DNA of 64,000 nt, taken from Streptomyces sp. NBC_01241. Its GTDB lineage: Bacteria > Actinomycetota > Actinomycetes > Streptomycetales > Streptomycetaceae. Within the stretch, counting starts at the first letter, position 1. Each line of letters begins with the position of its first letter. Under the pieces are notes generated by a model. It was not told the origin of the DNA. It saw only the letters and a program-made list of their open reading frames with translations, and did no database searches. The position numbers were made by a program, and so were the translations under genes. The stretch spans positions 2,638,501 through 2,702,500 of the forward strand of contig NZ_CP108494.1 in assembly GCF_041435435.1 (NCBI RefSeq), read 5' to 3'. Positions 9,155 to 20,115 of this stretch are shown piece by piece.

Positions 9155-9173
9155 CCGGGGGCGTCGCCCCCGG
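9155..9173. terminator. Terminator after zur
   Basis: CCGGGGGCG and CGCCCCCGG form a 9-bp stem with a one-base nominal loop directly after the zur stop, between convergent genes. Confidence 0.65.
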
Positions 9174-9222
9174 GCCCCCGTTCCGCGCCCGCCGGAGAAT
9201 CCCGGGCGCCGAGCAGGCCCGC

Positions 9223-9777
9223 TCAGAGCCTGCGCAGGTGGCGGTCGAGTACCGCGCGCAGCCGGTCGAGGTCGCCCGGATCGCGCAGACCGCGCTTGGG
9301 CAGCAGGGTGAGGCCGGTCGCCTGCTTGTCGTCGCTGAGCAGCACGAAGAGTTCCGGAGTCTCCCGGTAACAGGGCATGACCGACCAGCGGACGGTCATG
9401 GTGCTCTGCTCCGTGTCGATCCGTATGCCCGTCTCGTACACATGGGACCGGAACGTGCCCTGGAGCGCGGCGAATCTGTGCAGTTGCCGGCCCGTGAGCC
9501 GAAGCGTCAGGGGCAGTGCCACGACGACGGTCACGCACAACGCGCAGAGGAACAGCCACAGAACGTCCCCGTCGAGGACCGTCAGGGCTCCCGTCAGCAC
9601 GGCCATGACCGCCAGGAGGGCCATCAGCACGCGTTGTCTGCGCCCGGCCGCACTGGCCCTCGCGCGGGCTTGCAGCGCGCCGGTGAAGTCGGCCCTGGTC
9701 GGCTGGTATTCCAGCTCGACCACGGCTTCCTCCCCGGCCACGGCCTCCGCCCCGCCGCCCCGCCCCTGAGTTGTCAT
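9223..9777 (-). CDS. YcxB-like membrane protein
   Basis: A 184-residue protein (start MTTQGRGGGAEAV at 9777). Residues about 55–95 form two adjacent membrane helices (VLMALLAVMAVLTGALTVL; VLWLFLCALCVTVVVALPL), followed by a cytoplasmic C-terminal region with YETGIRIDTEQSTMTVRWS and VLLSDDKQATGLTLLPKR, the pattern of the YcxB-like C-terminal domain. The function of the family is unknown. It is convergent with zur. The upstream open frame is the shadow of uppS and was excluded. Confidence 0.82.
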   Translation of the reverse strand: MTTQGRGGGAEAVAGEEAVVELEYQPTRADFTGALQARARASAAGRRQRVLMALLAVMAVLTGALTVLDGDVLWLFLCALCVTVVVALPLTLRLTGRQLHRFAALQGTFRSHVYETGIRIDTEQSTMTVRWSVMPCYRETPELFVLLSDDKQATGLTLLPKRGLRDPGDLDRLRAVLDRHLRRL

Positions 9778-9821
9778 GAGCAGGAGTCTAGGGGCGCTCC
9801 TTGCGGGTTCTGCCCGAGGGC

Positions 9822-10646
9822 TCAGACCGCCGGATCGGCGGTACCCGCCTCCACGGCGCCGCCGAAGCGCCGGTCCCGCTGGGCGTATTCCACGCAGGCC
9901 CGCCACAGGTCGCGGCGGTCGAAGTCCGGCCACAGCACGTCCTGGAAGACCATCTCGGCGTAGGCGCTCTGCCAGATCAGGTAGTTGGACGTGCGCTGCT
10001 CGCCGCTGGGGCGGACGAAGAGGTCGACGTCCGGCATGTCCGGGTAGTAGATGTACTTCGCGAACGTCTTCTCGTTGACCTTCGACGGATCCAGCTTCCC
10101 GGCCGCGACGTCCTGCGCGATGCGCTGCGCGGCGTCGGCGATCTCGGCCCGGCCGCCGTAGTTGACGCAGAAGTACAGCGTCATTTTGTCGTTGTCCTTC
10201 GTCTGCTCCTGGGCGACCTGGAGCTCCTGGACGACGGACTTCCACAGCTTGGGCATGCGTCCCACCCAGCGGATGCGGATGCCCAGTTCGTCCATCTCGT
10301 CGCGGCGGCGGCGGATGACGTCCCGGTTGAAGTCCATCAGGAACTTCACTTCCTCCGGGGACCGCTTCCAGTTCTCGGTGGAGAACGCGTACAGCGAGAG
10401 GTTCTTGACGCCCATCTCGATGCAGCCCTTGAGGACGTCCATGACGACGCCCTCGCCGACCTTGTGGCCCTCGGTGCGCGGGAGGCCACGCTCCTTGGCC
10501 CAGCGGCCGTTGCCGTCCATCACGACGGCGATGTGCTTGGGCACCAGCTCGCCGGGGAGCTTCGGGGGCGTGGCACCGGAAGGGTGCGGCTCCGGGGTCT
10601 TGTAGTCGCGCCGGTTACGGCCGCCGAGCATCCCGCGTACTGCCAT
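9822..10646 (-). CDS. uppS: Isoprenyl transferase (undecaprenyl diphosphate synthase)
   Basis: A 274-residue cis-prenyltransferase that extends an allylic diphosphate with isopentenyl units to make the lipid carrier for peptidoglycan. The catalytic Asp44 in [17 protein letters not shown], the segment [17 protein letters not shown] and [20 protein letters not shown] are intact. The start [14 protein letters not shown] is chosen by family alignment; the frame upstream overlaps the intergenic space to recO. It lies 35 bases downstream of recO and is probably cotranscribed. Confidence 0.95.
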   Translation of the reverse strand: MAVRGMLGGRNRRDYKTPEPHPSGATPPKLPGELVPKHIAVVMDGNGRWAKERGLPRTEGHKVGEGVVMDVLKGCIEMGVKNLSLYAFSTENWKRSPEEVKFLMDFNRDVIRRRRDEMDELGIRIRWVGRMPKLWKSVVQELQVAQEQTKDNDKMTLYFCVNYGGRAEIADAAQRIAQDVAAGKLDPSKVNEKTFAKYIYYPDMPDVDLFVRPSGEQRTSNYLIWQSAYAEMVFQDVLWPDFDRRDLWRACVEYAQRDRRFGGAVEAGTADPAV

Positions 10647-10681
10647 GAACTGTCTCGCTCCCTGTGCCTGATCCGCCTGTG

Positions 10682-11428
10682 TCACTTCTCTACGTACCGC
10701 AGTGAGCGCAGTCCGCGCTCCAGATGCCAGTGCAGATATGCGGACACCAGTCCGCTCCCCTCCCTGACATGACGCGCCTCGCACGCGTCCGCCGTCTCCC
10801 AGTCACCGGTGAGCAGCGCGCTCAGCAGCGTGACGGCCTCAGCCGAGGGTACGACGCTGCCGGGCACCCGGCAGTCGCCGCATATGACGCCGCCCGCCGC
10901 GACGGAGAAGAAACGGTTCGGTCCGGGCATTCCGCACTTCGCGCAGTCCTCGAAGCTGGGTGCGTAGCCGTTGACGGCGAGCGAACGCAGCAGGAACGCG
11001 TCGAGGATGAGATGCGGCTCGTGTTCGCCGCGGGCGAGGGTGCGCAGCCCGCCGACGAGCAGCAGGTACTGCTGGACCGCGGGCTCGCCCTCATGGTCGG
11101 TGAACCGCTCGGCGGTCTCCAGCATCGCGGTGCCCGCGGTGTAGCGGGCGTAGTCGGTGACGATGCCGCCGCCGTAGGGGGCGATCGTCTCGCTCTGGGT
11201 GCAGAGCGGCAGTCCGCGGCCGATGAGTTCGCTGCCCCGGGCGAAGAACTGCACGTCGACGTGGGAGAAGGGTTCCAGCCGTGCCCCGAACTTGGACTTC
11301 GTGCGCCGCACCCCGCGCGCGACGGCCCGCACCCGGCCGTGGCCGCGGGTCAGGATCGTGATGATCCGGTCGGCCTCGCCCAGTTTCTGCGTGCGCAGCA
11401 CCACGCCGTCGTCCCGGAACAAGCTCAT
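10682..11428 (-). CDS. recO: DNA repair protein RecO
   Basis: A 248-residue protein of RecF-pathway recombination that loads RecA with RecR. The N-terminal OB fold begins [23 protein letters not shown], and the zinc finger has CAKCGMPGP ... GGVICGDC, with four cysteines. The length is normal. It is upstream of uppS in the same orientation, as in other actinobacteria. Confidence 0.95.
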   Translation of the reverse strand: MSLFRDDGVVLRTQKLGEADRIITILTRGHGRVRAVARGVRRTKSKFGARLEPFSHVDVQFFARGSELIGRGLPLCTQSETIAPYGGGIVTDYARYTAGTAMLETAERFTDHEGEPAVQQYLLLVGGLRTLARGEHEPHLILDAFLLRSLAVNGYAPSFEDCAKCGMPGPNRFFSVAAGGVICGDCRVPGSVVPSAEAVTLLSALLTGDWETADACEARHVREGSGLVSAYLHWHLERGLRSLRYVEK

Positions 11429-11486
11429 GCGTCCATTGTCCGGTACGGGGACGGCTCATCGGGCCCGCCCCCGCGACCGGGGCCGC

Positions 11487-12170
11487 TCACCTGCCGTCCG
11501 CCTCGCCGGCGGCGGGCACGACCAGGCCCGATTCGTACGCGACGATCACCAGCTGGGCCCGGTCGCGGACACCGACCTTGCCCATGATCCGGCTGACATG
11601 GGTCTTCGCGGTGAGCGGGCTGAGGCCGAGGGCCCCGGCGATCTCGGCGTTGTTCAGCCCACGCCCGACCAGGCAGAGGACCTGACGCTCCCGGTCGGAG
11701 AGCCGGTCCGGACCGCCCGACGCCGGGGCGGGCGGGGTCCGGGGGCTGCTCAGCACCCGGGCGATGAGCCGGGCGGTCGGCCCGGGCGAGAGCAGGGACT
11801 CGCCCGCCGCCACGGTCCTGATCGCGGCCAGGAGTTCGGCGGGCCTGGTGTCCTTGACCAGGAAACCGGAGGCGCCCGCGCGCAGTGCCTCCACGACGTG
11901 CTCATCGGTGTCGTACGTGGTCAGGACCAGCACCTTCACCCCGGCGAGGCTCTCGTCGGCGGCGATGAGGCGGGTCGCCCCGATGCCGTCGAGGTCGGGC
12001 ATCCGGATGTCCATGACGACGAGGTCGGGCCGGTGCGCGCGGGTCAGTTCGACGGCCTCGAGGCCGTTGCCCGCCTGACCGACGACCTCCATGTCCGGGT
12101 CCGATTCGACGAGCATCGCGAAGGCCGCCCGTACCAGGGTCTGGTCGTCGGCAAGCAGTACGCGGATCAA
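11487..12170 (-). CDS. NarL/LuxR-family response regulator
   Basis: A 227-residue regulator. The receiver domain has acidic pocket ADD (residues 7–9), phosphoacceptor Asp54 in LVVMDIRMPD, and Lys in LVKDTRP. The C-terminal LuxR helix-turn-helix (LSDRERQVLCLVGRGLNNAEIAGALGLS) binds DNA. ATG 12170 overlaps the stop of the sensor gene by ATGA, so the two are translationally coupled. It is probably phosphorylated by that sensor and may act on the palindromic repeats at 15660–15701 ahead of the MMPL gene; this last link is inference. Confidence 0.93.
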   Translation of the reverse strand: MIRVLLADDQTLVRAAFAMLVESDPDMEVVGQAGNGLEAVELTRAHRPDLVVMDIRMPDLDGIGATRLIAADESLAGVKVLVLTTYDTDEHVVEALRAGASGFLVKDTRPAELLAAIRTVAAGESLLSPGPTARLIARVLSSPRTPPAPASGGPDRLSDRERQVLCLVGRGLNNAEIAGALGLSPLTAKTHVSRIMGKVGVRDRAQLVIVAYESGLVVPAAGEADGR

Positions 12171-13405
12171 GGTGTGGGCTCCCCCTCCTGGAACGGCAGC
12201 AGCGCGGAGACCTCGAAGCCGCCGCCGGGGCGGGGTCCCGCGTCCAGCGTGCCGCCGGTGCTGCGGGCCCGTTCCCGCATGCCCACCATGCCGAACCCGG
12301 GAGTGGAGCCGTCCTTCGGGGGGCCTGTGCCGTCGTCGGTGACCGTGACCCGCAGCGCGCCGTCGCCGTCCGGTGCCACAGCGACGCTGACCTGTACCCC
12401 GGCTCCGCCGTGCCGTACCGCGTTGGTCAGCGACTCCTGCACGATGCGGTACACGGCCGCGCCGGTCGCCGGGGCGAGCCGGCCGGCCGGTGGGTGCACC
12501 GCGAGGTCGACCTGTGCGCCGGCCGCCTCGGCGGCCCGTACGAGACCGGGCAGCGCCGCCAGGCCGGGCAGCGGGTCTTCGGCGCCGGACCGGCCGTGGC
12601 CGCCGTCGTTCCCGCCGTCGCGCAGCACCTCCAGGGTGGTGCGCAGCTCAGCCCTGGCCCCCCGGCAGGTCTCGGCGATGTCCTCCAGTGCCGTGGCGAT
12701 CGCGTACCGGTCGAGCCGGCCCGGGTCGGCGGTCAGGATGTGCGAGGCCACCGAGGTCTGCACACCGATGAGGGTGATGCTGTGGGCCAGCAGATCGTGC
12801 AGATCGCGGGCGATCCGCAGCCGCTCCTCGGCGACCCGCCGCCGGGCCTCCTCCTCGCGGGTGCGCTCCGCGCGTTCGGCGCGCTCCAGCACGGAGGCCA
12901 TGTACTGGCGGTAGACACGCATGTCGACGCCGCAGAACAGCACGGCGACGACCCAGCCGGAGATGCGCAGCAGTTCCAGGCCCTGATGGGCGTTGATGGT
13001 GAGCACCACCGTCACCATGACGGACAGGACACCGATCCCGGTCAGCAGCGTGCGCAGCGGCCGGCCGGTCACCGCCACGGTGTAGAGCGCGATCCAGGTC
13101 TGCGGCATCGGTGCCGTGTGCGCGTTGTCGAGCGCGTGGTACGGGACGAGGAGCGGGATCATGGCGAGCAGCGCGAGCAGCGGGCTGCGCCGCCGCCAGG
13201 CGATCGGTACGGCGCTCGCGATCAGGAGCGCCCAGCCGAGCGCGTCGGGCGTGCGGGCGGGGTCGGTGAGCAGGGCGAGTACGGCGGAGAGCGCACCGGC
13301 GCCCCCGGCTATGAGGGCGTCGGTGCGCGTCTTGTGCGGCGCTTCCATGGGGTCGCGGTTGACGACGGCCAGGATGCGCTCGCGGCGGCGCGTGGTCGGG
13401 GACAC
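12167..13405 (-). CDS. Sensor histidine kinase (HisKA_3/NarX type)
   Basis: A 412-residue kinase. The N-terminal half has about five membrane helices (roughly residues 25–160), then a coiled-coil linker (LERAERAERTREEEARRRVAEE). Next is the phosphoacceptor motif RIARDLHDLLAHSITLI, and finally an ATPase domain with VQESLTNAVRHGG (N box) and DDGTGPP...GFGMVGMRERA (G boxes). It partners the regulator at 11487. GGAGG at correct spacing supports GTG 13405. It lies 32 bases downstream of the MMPL exporter. The stimulus is unknown; cell-envelope stress is plausible from the exporter next door. Confidence 0.92.
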   Translation of the reverse strand: MSPTTRRRERILAVVNRDPMEAPHKTRTDALIAGGAGALSAVLALLTDPARTPDALGWALLIASAVPIAWRRRSPLLALLAMIPLLVPYHALDNAHTAPMPQTWIALYTVAVTGRPLRTLLTGIGVLSVMVTVVLTINAHQGLELLRISGWVVAVLFCGVDMRVYRQYMASVLERAERAERTREEEARRRVAEERLRIARDLHDLLAHSITLIGVQTSVASHILTADPGRLDRYAIATALEDIAETCRGARAELRTTLEVLRDGGNDGGHGRSGAEDPLPGLAALPGLVRAAEAAGAQVDLAVHPPAGRLAPATGAAVYRIVQESLTNAVRHGGAGVQVSVAVAPDGDGALRVTVTDDGTGPPKDGSTPGFGMVGMRERARSTGGTLDAGPRPGGGFEVSALLPFQEGEPTP

Positions 13406-13437
13406 GCTGTCATCCTCCGGTACGGGCGGGGGGACCG

Positions 13438-15540
13438 TCAGCCGGTCGTGAGGAGTTCTGCTTCGCGGGGGCCGTCGGGTACGGCGGGCCGTCTGCTGAG
13501 CGCGCCCGGCCACCAGATCTTCCGCTGGAGCGCCACGCTCGCCGAGGTGACCAGATAGGTGCGGACGAGGAAGGTGTCGAGGAGTACGCCGACGGCGACG
13601 ACGAAGCCCATCTGGACCAGGCTCACGATCGGCATGTTCAGCAGGACCCCGAAGGTGGCCGCGAGGACCAGGCCCGCCGAGGCGATCACGCCGCCGGTGG
13701 TGCGCAGCGCGGTGAGCGCGGCGGTCGTCGGTGCCGCTCCGGAAAGAGTCTCCTCGCGCACCCGGTGCATCAGGAAGATGCCGTAGTCGACGCCGAGCGC
13801 CACCAGGAAGACGAAGCTCAGCAACGGCAGCCCGGGGTCGGTGCCCTTCATGCCGAAGAGCGGTCCGAAGAAGAGCCCGCCGATGCCGAGCGAGGCGCCC
13901 CACACGGCGACGACGGCGGCGACGAGCAGCAGCGGCGCGACGAGGCTGCGCAGCAGGGCGATCAGGATCAGCAGGACGGAGATCAGGACGAGCGGGACGA
14001 CGGCCTTGAGGTCGCGGTCATTGGCCGTCTCCGCGTCCATCTGCTGGGCACTGGGCCCGCCGACATGGCTGCCGTCCAAGGAGTCGCGCAGGGCCTTGAT
14101 GGTCGCCCGCTCCCCCGGTGATTCGGGCCGGTCGGTGGCGACGACGGACAGTTCGGTCCAGCCGCCGCCACTGCGGCCGCGTGCGACGGCGGCGACGCCC
14201 TCGGTGGCACGGGCCTTCGCCAGGGTCGCACCGGCCCGTTCGGTGGGGGTGATCACGGTGATCGGCTGGGTGGAGCGGCCTGGATAGGCGGCGGCAAGGG
14301 TCTGCATCGCCGCGATCGACTCCGGCTTGCTGGAGAAGGAGTCCTCCTGCTTGAGATCGCCGGGCAGCTTGAACGCGCCCAGCGCCAGCGCGCCCAGCAG
14401 CACGCCTCCGCAGGCGAGCACGGCCACCGGCCTGCGCCCGGCCGTACCGCCCATCGCGGCGAACAGCGAACGTCGCCGGGCGGGCACGCCGCCGTACGCG
14501 GGGACGAGCGGCCAGAACACCCGGCGGCCGAGCAGCACCAGCAGCGCCGGCAGCAGCGTCGTCATGGCGAGCAGCGCACAGAGCACCCCGACGGCGGCGA
14601 TGGGGCCCATGCCCCGGCTGCTGGTGAGGTCGGCCGCAAGCAGGCACAGCAGACCGGTGGCGACGGTGCCCGAGGAGGCGACGACGGCGGGCCCGCAGCC
14701 GCGCAGGGCGGCGACCATGGCGTCGTACGGCCGGACGAAGCGGCCGAGTTCCTCCCGGTAGCGGGAGACGAGCAGCAGCGCGTAGTCGGTGCCCGCGCCG
14801 AAGACGAGGATGGTCATCACGGCGGAGCCCTGGCCGGTGACGGTGATATCGAAGCCACGGTTGAGCCCGTACATCACGGCCATGGACAGGACGTCGGCGA
14901 CGCCCGCGACGACGAGCGGCACCAGCCACAGCAGCGGGCTGCGATAGATGAGGATCAGCAGGATCGCCACGACGGCGACGGTCGTGTAGAGCAGCGGTCC
15001 GCCGAGGGACGCGTAGACCTTCTTCGCGTCGGTGATCAGCGCCCCCGGCCCGCCGACGTCGACGCTCAGTCCGCCGCCGCCCTCGGCGACCGCGCGGATG
15101 TCGTCGACGAAGGCGTTCCTGGCGTCGTCGTCCTGTCCCGGGCCGGTGGAGGAGACCGGGTACATCAGCGTCGTGCCGTCCTCGGACGGGACGGCGCGCG
15201 GGGTCCCGGTGAGCGGGTGAGAGCTCGCGATCCGGGCGGTCTGCTCGGCGGCCAGGGCCCGGTCGGCGGCGGTCAGTCCGCCGTCGCGGTGGTAGACGAG
15301 CACGAGTTCGGTGGCCTCACCGCCGGGCAGCGCGTCCTGGACCTTCGCCACCTGGGTGGAGTCGGCGCTCGCCGGGAGGTAGTCGACGGCACGGTTGGTC
15401 TCTACGCCGCCGAGCTTGCCCGCCAACGGCCCGGCGAGCGCGATCGCGGCGACCCAGAGCGCCAGGATCGCCCAGGGCAGTACGCGCCGCCGGTTGCCCG
15501 GCCGCGACCTCGTACCACGTGATTCCACTGCGGCCCTCAT
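13438..15540 (-). CDS. MMPL/RND-superfamily transporter
   Basis: A 700-residue membrane protein with the duplicated RND layout: TM1, an external loop (residues about 45–180), TM2–6, a second large loop (about 380–520), then TM7–12. MMPL signatures are FGAGTDYALLLVSRYREEL near residue 250 and FLVALGVDYGIFLMHRVREE near residue 570, carrying the proton-relay GxDY motifs. Homologues such as the actinorhodin exporter export lipids or small molecules; the substrate here is unknown. GGAAGGGGG precedes the ATG. It heads an apparent operon with the sensor and regulator, and has tandem palindromes upstream. Confidence 0.92.
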   Translation of the reverse strand: MRAAVESRGTRSRPGNRRRVLPWAILALWVAAIALAGPLAGKLGGVETNRAVDYLPASADSTQVAKVQDALPGGEATELVLVYHRDGGLTAADRALAAEQTARIASSHPLTGTPRAVPSEDGTTLMYPVSSTGPGQDDDARNAFVDDIRAVAEGGGGLSVDVGGPGALITDAKKVYASLGGPLLYTTVAVVAILLILIYRSPLLWLVPLVVAGVADVLSMAVMYGLNRGFDITVTGQGSAVMTILVFGAGTDYALLLVSRYREELGRFVRPYDAMVAALRGCGPAVVASSGTVATGLLCLLAADLTSSRGMGPIAAVGVLCALLAMTTLLPALLVLLGRRVFWPLVPAYGGVPARRRSLFAAMGGTAGRRPVAVLACGGVLLGALALGAFKLPGDLKQEDSFSSKPESIAAMQTLAAAYPGRSTQPITVITPTERAGATLAKARATEGVAAVARGRSGGGWTELSVVATDRPESPGERATIKALRDSLDGSHVGGPSAQQMDAETANDRDLKAVVPLVLISVLLILIALLRSLVAPLLLVAAVVAVWGASLGIGGLFFGPLFGMKGTDPGLPLLSFVFLVALGVDYGIFLMHRVREETLSGAAPTTAALTALRTTGGVIASAGLVLAATFGVLLNMPIVSLVQMGFVVAVGVLLDTFLVRTYLVTSASVALQRKIWWPGALSRRPAVPDGPREAELLTTG

Positions 15541-15659
15541 GACGGGCCCCCTTCCGCCGGGTGTCTGGTTCCTGTCCAGACTCCCGGCGTGAAGCGGTCG
15601 GTACGTCGCGCCCGGGACCGACTTCGCGGCTACTGCCGTGGGGGGCGCGCGGGGTCCGA

Positions 15660-15701
15660 TTACTCCCGCGGCAGTACGCGTTACTCCCGCGGGAGTACGC
15701 G
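15660..15701. promoter_or_regulatory. Tandem palindromic operator upstream of the MMPL operon
   Basis: Two 21-base units lie head to tail (15660–15680 and 15681–15701), differing at one base. Each holds TACTCCCGCGGGAGTA (one with a single mismatch), and the copy at 15682–15697 is a perfect 16-bp palindrome. A partial third copy (CTACTGCCG) lies near 15631. The position about 120–160 bases before the MMPL start suggests binding of the NarL-type regulator encoded in the same cluster. Confidence 0.6.
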
Positions 15702-15721
15702 CCCGGTGCGGACGGGTCCGT

Positions 15722-16426
15722 TCAGGACGGGGTACGCGCCGCCGCGGCGAGGAGCCGGGCCGTGTCCTCGGCGCGGAGTTGCAGCGCCCCGCCGACCGTG
15801 GTCAGCACCTCGCGCTCCGCCTGCCCGTACGGGCCGTCGGCGAGCGCGATCCTGGCGCCCTGCAGCAGGATCGATTCGCGCCCGGCGGGGGCCAGATGCG
15901 GGGCGAGGGGTTCCAGCGCCTCGTGCAGTTCGATGGCGAGGGCCGCTCCGCAGGCCTCGGCCGCCGGGTCGAAGGCGGAGCCGTGGCCGATGTCGGCGGA
16001 GAGCACCTCGACGACGGTGGCGAGCTGTTCCTCCGTGCAGTCGTCGAATCCGGCTTCGCGCACGGCGGTGGCCGCGGTCTCCAGGACCGTACGGGAGGCG
16101 GTGCCGCCGGCCGCGAGTACGCCGAGCGCGACCGTGTGGACGGCGTCGCGGAGCATCGCGGAGAACCGGGTGGTGGTGGGGTGGTCGAGCACGTCGGTGC
16201 CGAAGTGGGCCCGGCAGGCGGCGCATTCGACGACGGGGCCCGCGGTGCCGCGCCGCAGCGTCGGCACGCCGAGCACCGTGAAGCGCCGACGGCCGGTGAG
16301 GCGGCGATAGTTGCGGTCGCCGCCGCAGCCGGGGCAGAAGAACTCGCCGTCGTCGACGGTGTCCCAGATGGTGCGGATGCCGCAGATACGCAGCTTCATG
16401 GCGCGTTGTCCCAGGGCTGACCACAC
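15722..16426 (-). CDS. Zinc-ribbon plus TerB-domain protein
   Basis: A 234-residue cytoplasmic protein. The N-terminus carries FFCPGCGGDRNY and VVECAACRAHFGTDVLD, four cysteines forming a zinc ribbon. The rest is all-helical with two TerB-like repeats (RFSAMLRDAVHTVALGVLAAGG; AREVL-type segments ILLQGARIALADGPYGQAEREVL). TerB domains occur in tellurite-resistance and stress proteins, often metal-binding; the role here is unknown. GGAGG eight bases upstream supports GTG 16426; ATG 16399 is an alternative start. Confidence 0.8.
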   Translation of the reverse strand: MWSALGQRAMKLRICGIRTIWDTVDDGEFFCPGCGGDRNYRRLTGRRRFTVLGVPTLRRGTAGPVVECAACRAHFGTDVLDHPTTTRFSAMLRDAVHTVALGVLAAGGTASRTVLETAATAVREAGFDDCTEEQLATVVEVLSADIGHGSAFDPAAEACGAALAIELHEALEPLAPHLAPAGRESILLQGARIALADGPYGQAEREVLTTVGGALQLRAEDTARLLAAAARTPS

Positions 16427-16536
16427 GTCGCACACCTCCGTAACACTCCGGCAACATTGCCGTGTCGACGTGATGTTAACCACAGTCGCGATGTGGCGTC
16501 AGTACCTCGATCGTCACAACCCCCGGAGATGGCCGA

Positions 16537-16567
16537 ACCCCGCCCCCCGGAGGCGGGTGGGCGGGGT
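16537..16567 (-). terminator. Terminator of leuA
   Basis: ACCCCGCCC (16537–16545) pairs with GGGCGGGGT (16559–16567), with inner CCCG/CGGG pairing, 39 bases past the leuA stop. Confidence 0.75.
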
Positions 16568-16605
16568 CTTCGACCGTGCGGCTTCAGGCCCTTTCGGGCG
16601 CCGGG

Positions 16606-18539
<1,934 letters not shown>

Positions 18540-18697
18540 GATGCGAGGAGCGTAGCCGAGAGGCGTCCGATGCGTCCGTCCCGTATCAGTATGCGGGACC
18601 AGGCACCGGAAACACCCAAGAGTGATCAATCACTCCATTTCATCAATTCCGGTCGCAATCAGTGACATCGTGATTACCCGATGCCACAGTCGCAGGT

Positions 18698-19774
18698 ATG
18701 CAGCCTCAGTCTCAGCACGGGTTCCGCCCCGTCTTCTGCACCATCGTGCCGCCCCATGTCCTCGACAAGCTGTCGCAGTCCGACAACCCCGATCTGGCGG
18801 GCCCCGCCCGCCGAACCCTGGAGAGCGACGCCGCCCGCCGCACCCGCCGCCAGATGGCCACGGTCGTCACCGTGCCCACCGCCCGCACGACCGAGGGGGA
18901 AGCCTCCGACAAGCCCGACCGGACCCTGTACGACTGCCGCCACCGCACCCGGCTGCCCGGCACCAAGGTCCGCGCGGAGGGCCAGGAGCCGACAAAGGAC
19001 GCGAGCGTCAACCGCGCGTACGCGGGGCTCGGAGCCACCTTCGAACTGCTGCTCACGGCGTACGGCCGCCGTTCGATCGACGGCAACGGGCTGCCGCTGA
19101 TCGGATCGGTGCACTATGACGACAAATACAACAACGCCTTCTTCGACGGCGAGCAGATGGTCTTCGGCGACGGGGACGGCGAGATCTTCCTGGACTTCAC
19201 CGTCGCCATCGACGTGATCGCCCACGAGCTGACGCACGGCCTCACCCAGTACACGGCCAATCTGAGCTACTACGGCCAGTCCGGCGCGCTCAACGAATCG
19301 GTGTCCGACGTCTTCGGCTCCCTGGTCAAGCAGTACTCACTGGGCCAGAGCGCCGACCGGGCCGACTGGCTGATCGGCGCCGGACTGCTGGCACCCGGCG
19401 TCCAGGGCGATGCCCTGCGCTCCATGAAGGCGCCGGGAACCGCGTACGACGACGACGTGCTCGGCAAGGACCCGCAGCCCGCGAAGATGGAGGACTACGT
19501 CCACACCAGCGAGGACAACGGCGGGGTGCATCTCAATTCGGGCATCCCGAACCGCGCGTTCTATCTGCTGGCGACGGCACTCGGCGGCAATGCGTGGGAG
19601 CGGGCCGGGCAGCTCTGGTTCGATGTGCTCACAGGTGGTCAACTGGCCGTGGACGCGGACTTCGCCTCCTTCGCCCGGTTGACGGTGGCCGCGGCCCGCA
19701 GCCGCTTCGGGGAAGGCGACGAGGCGGAGGCGGTCCTGAAGGCATGGTCGGAGGTGGGCGTACCGACCGCGTAG
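18698..19774 (+). CDS. Protealysin-like M4 metalloprotease
   Basis: A 358-residue zinc protease of the thermolysin family. The N-terminus carries CTIVPPHVLDKL, the short protealysin-type propeptide motif, instead of a signal peptide, so the protein is probably made in the cytoplasm. Catalytic HELTH is at residues 176–180, the third zinc ligand in ALNESVSDVFG (about 195–206), and the C-terminal domain has NGGVHLNSGIPNRAFYLLA with the transition-state His. The gene directly downstream encodes an emfourin-type inhibitor, as in known protealysin operons. The start has little Shine–Dalgarno sequence (CGCAGGT). Confidence 0.92.
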   Translation: MQPQSQHGFRPVFCTIVPPHVLDKLSQSDNPDLAGPARRTLESDAARRTRRQMATVVTVPTARTTEGEASDKPDRTLYDCRHRTRLPGTKVRAEGQEPTKDASVNRAYAGLGATFELLLTAYGRRSIDGNGLPLIGSVHYDDKYNNAFFDGEQMVFGDGDGEIFLDFTVAIDVIAHELTHGLTQYTANLSYYGQSGALNESVSDVFGSLVKQYSLGQSADRADWLIGAGLLAPGVQGDALRSMKAPGTAYDDDVLGKDPQPAKMEDYVHTSEDNGGVHLNSGIPNRAFYLLATALGGNAWERAGQLWFDVLTGGQLAVDADFASFARLTVAAARSRFGEGDEAEAVLKAWSEVGVPTA

Positions 19775-19822
19775 CGCACACAGCGGGCATTCCCGGGCCC
19801 GTCCGGCGATGGAGGACACCAC

Positions 19823-20089
19823 ATGCGGATCCAGGTCAGCAGGACCGGCGGCTTCGCCGGCATCGCACGCCACCGCGAGGTCGACACCACCGGACGGGCC
19901 GACGCCGGGGAGTGGGAAGCCCTGGCCGAATCGGCGCTGGCCGCGGGCCACGACACCCCGCCCCCGGGCGTCCCGGACGGCTTCCAGTACCGGATCACGA
20001 TCGGCGACCGCACGATCCACTGCGCGGACCCGAAGCTGACCGACGCCCAGCGCGCGCTGATCTCACGCGTCCTGAAGGAGGGCGCGTGA
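19823..20089 (+). CDS. Emfourin-type M4 protease inhibitor
   Basis: An 88-residue cytoplasmic protein starting MRIQVSRTGGFAGIARHREVDT, the pattern of emfourin, the slow-binding inhibitor of protealysin-like proteases. GGAGG lies seven bases before the ATG. It is 48 bases after the protease stop, on the same strand and without a terminator, so the two are cotranscribed. By analogy it keeps the protease silent inside the cell. No cysteine and no signal peptide. Confidence 0.85.
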   Translation: MRIQVSRTGGFAGIARHREVDTTGRADAGEWEALAESALAAGHDTPPPGVPDGFQYRITIGDRTIHCADPKLTDAQRALISRVLKEGA

Positions 20090-20115
20090 GCGGGGCGTAC
20101 GCCGCCTGACTGCAC

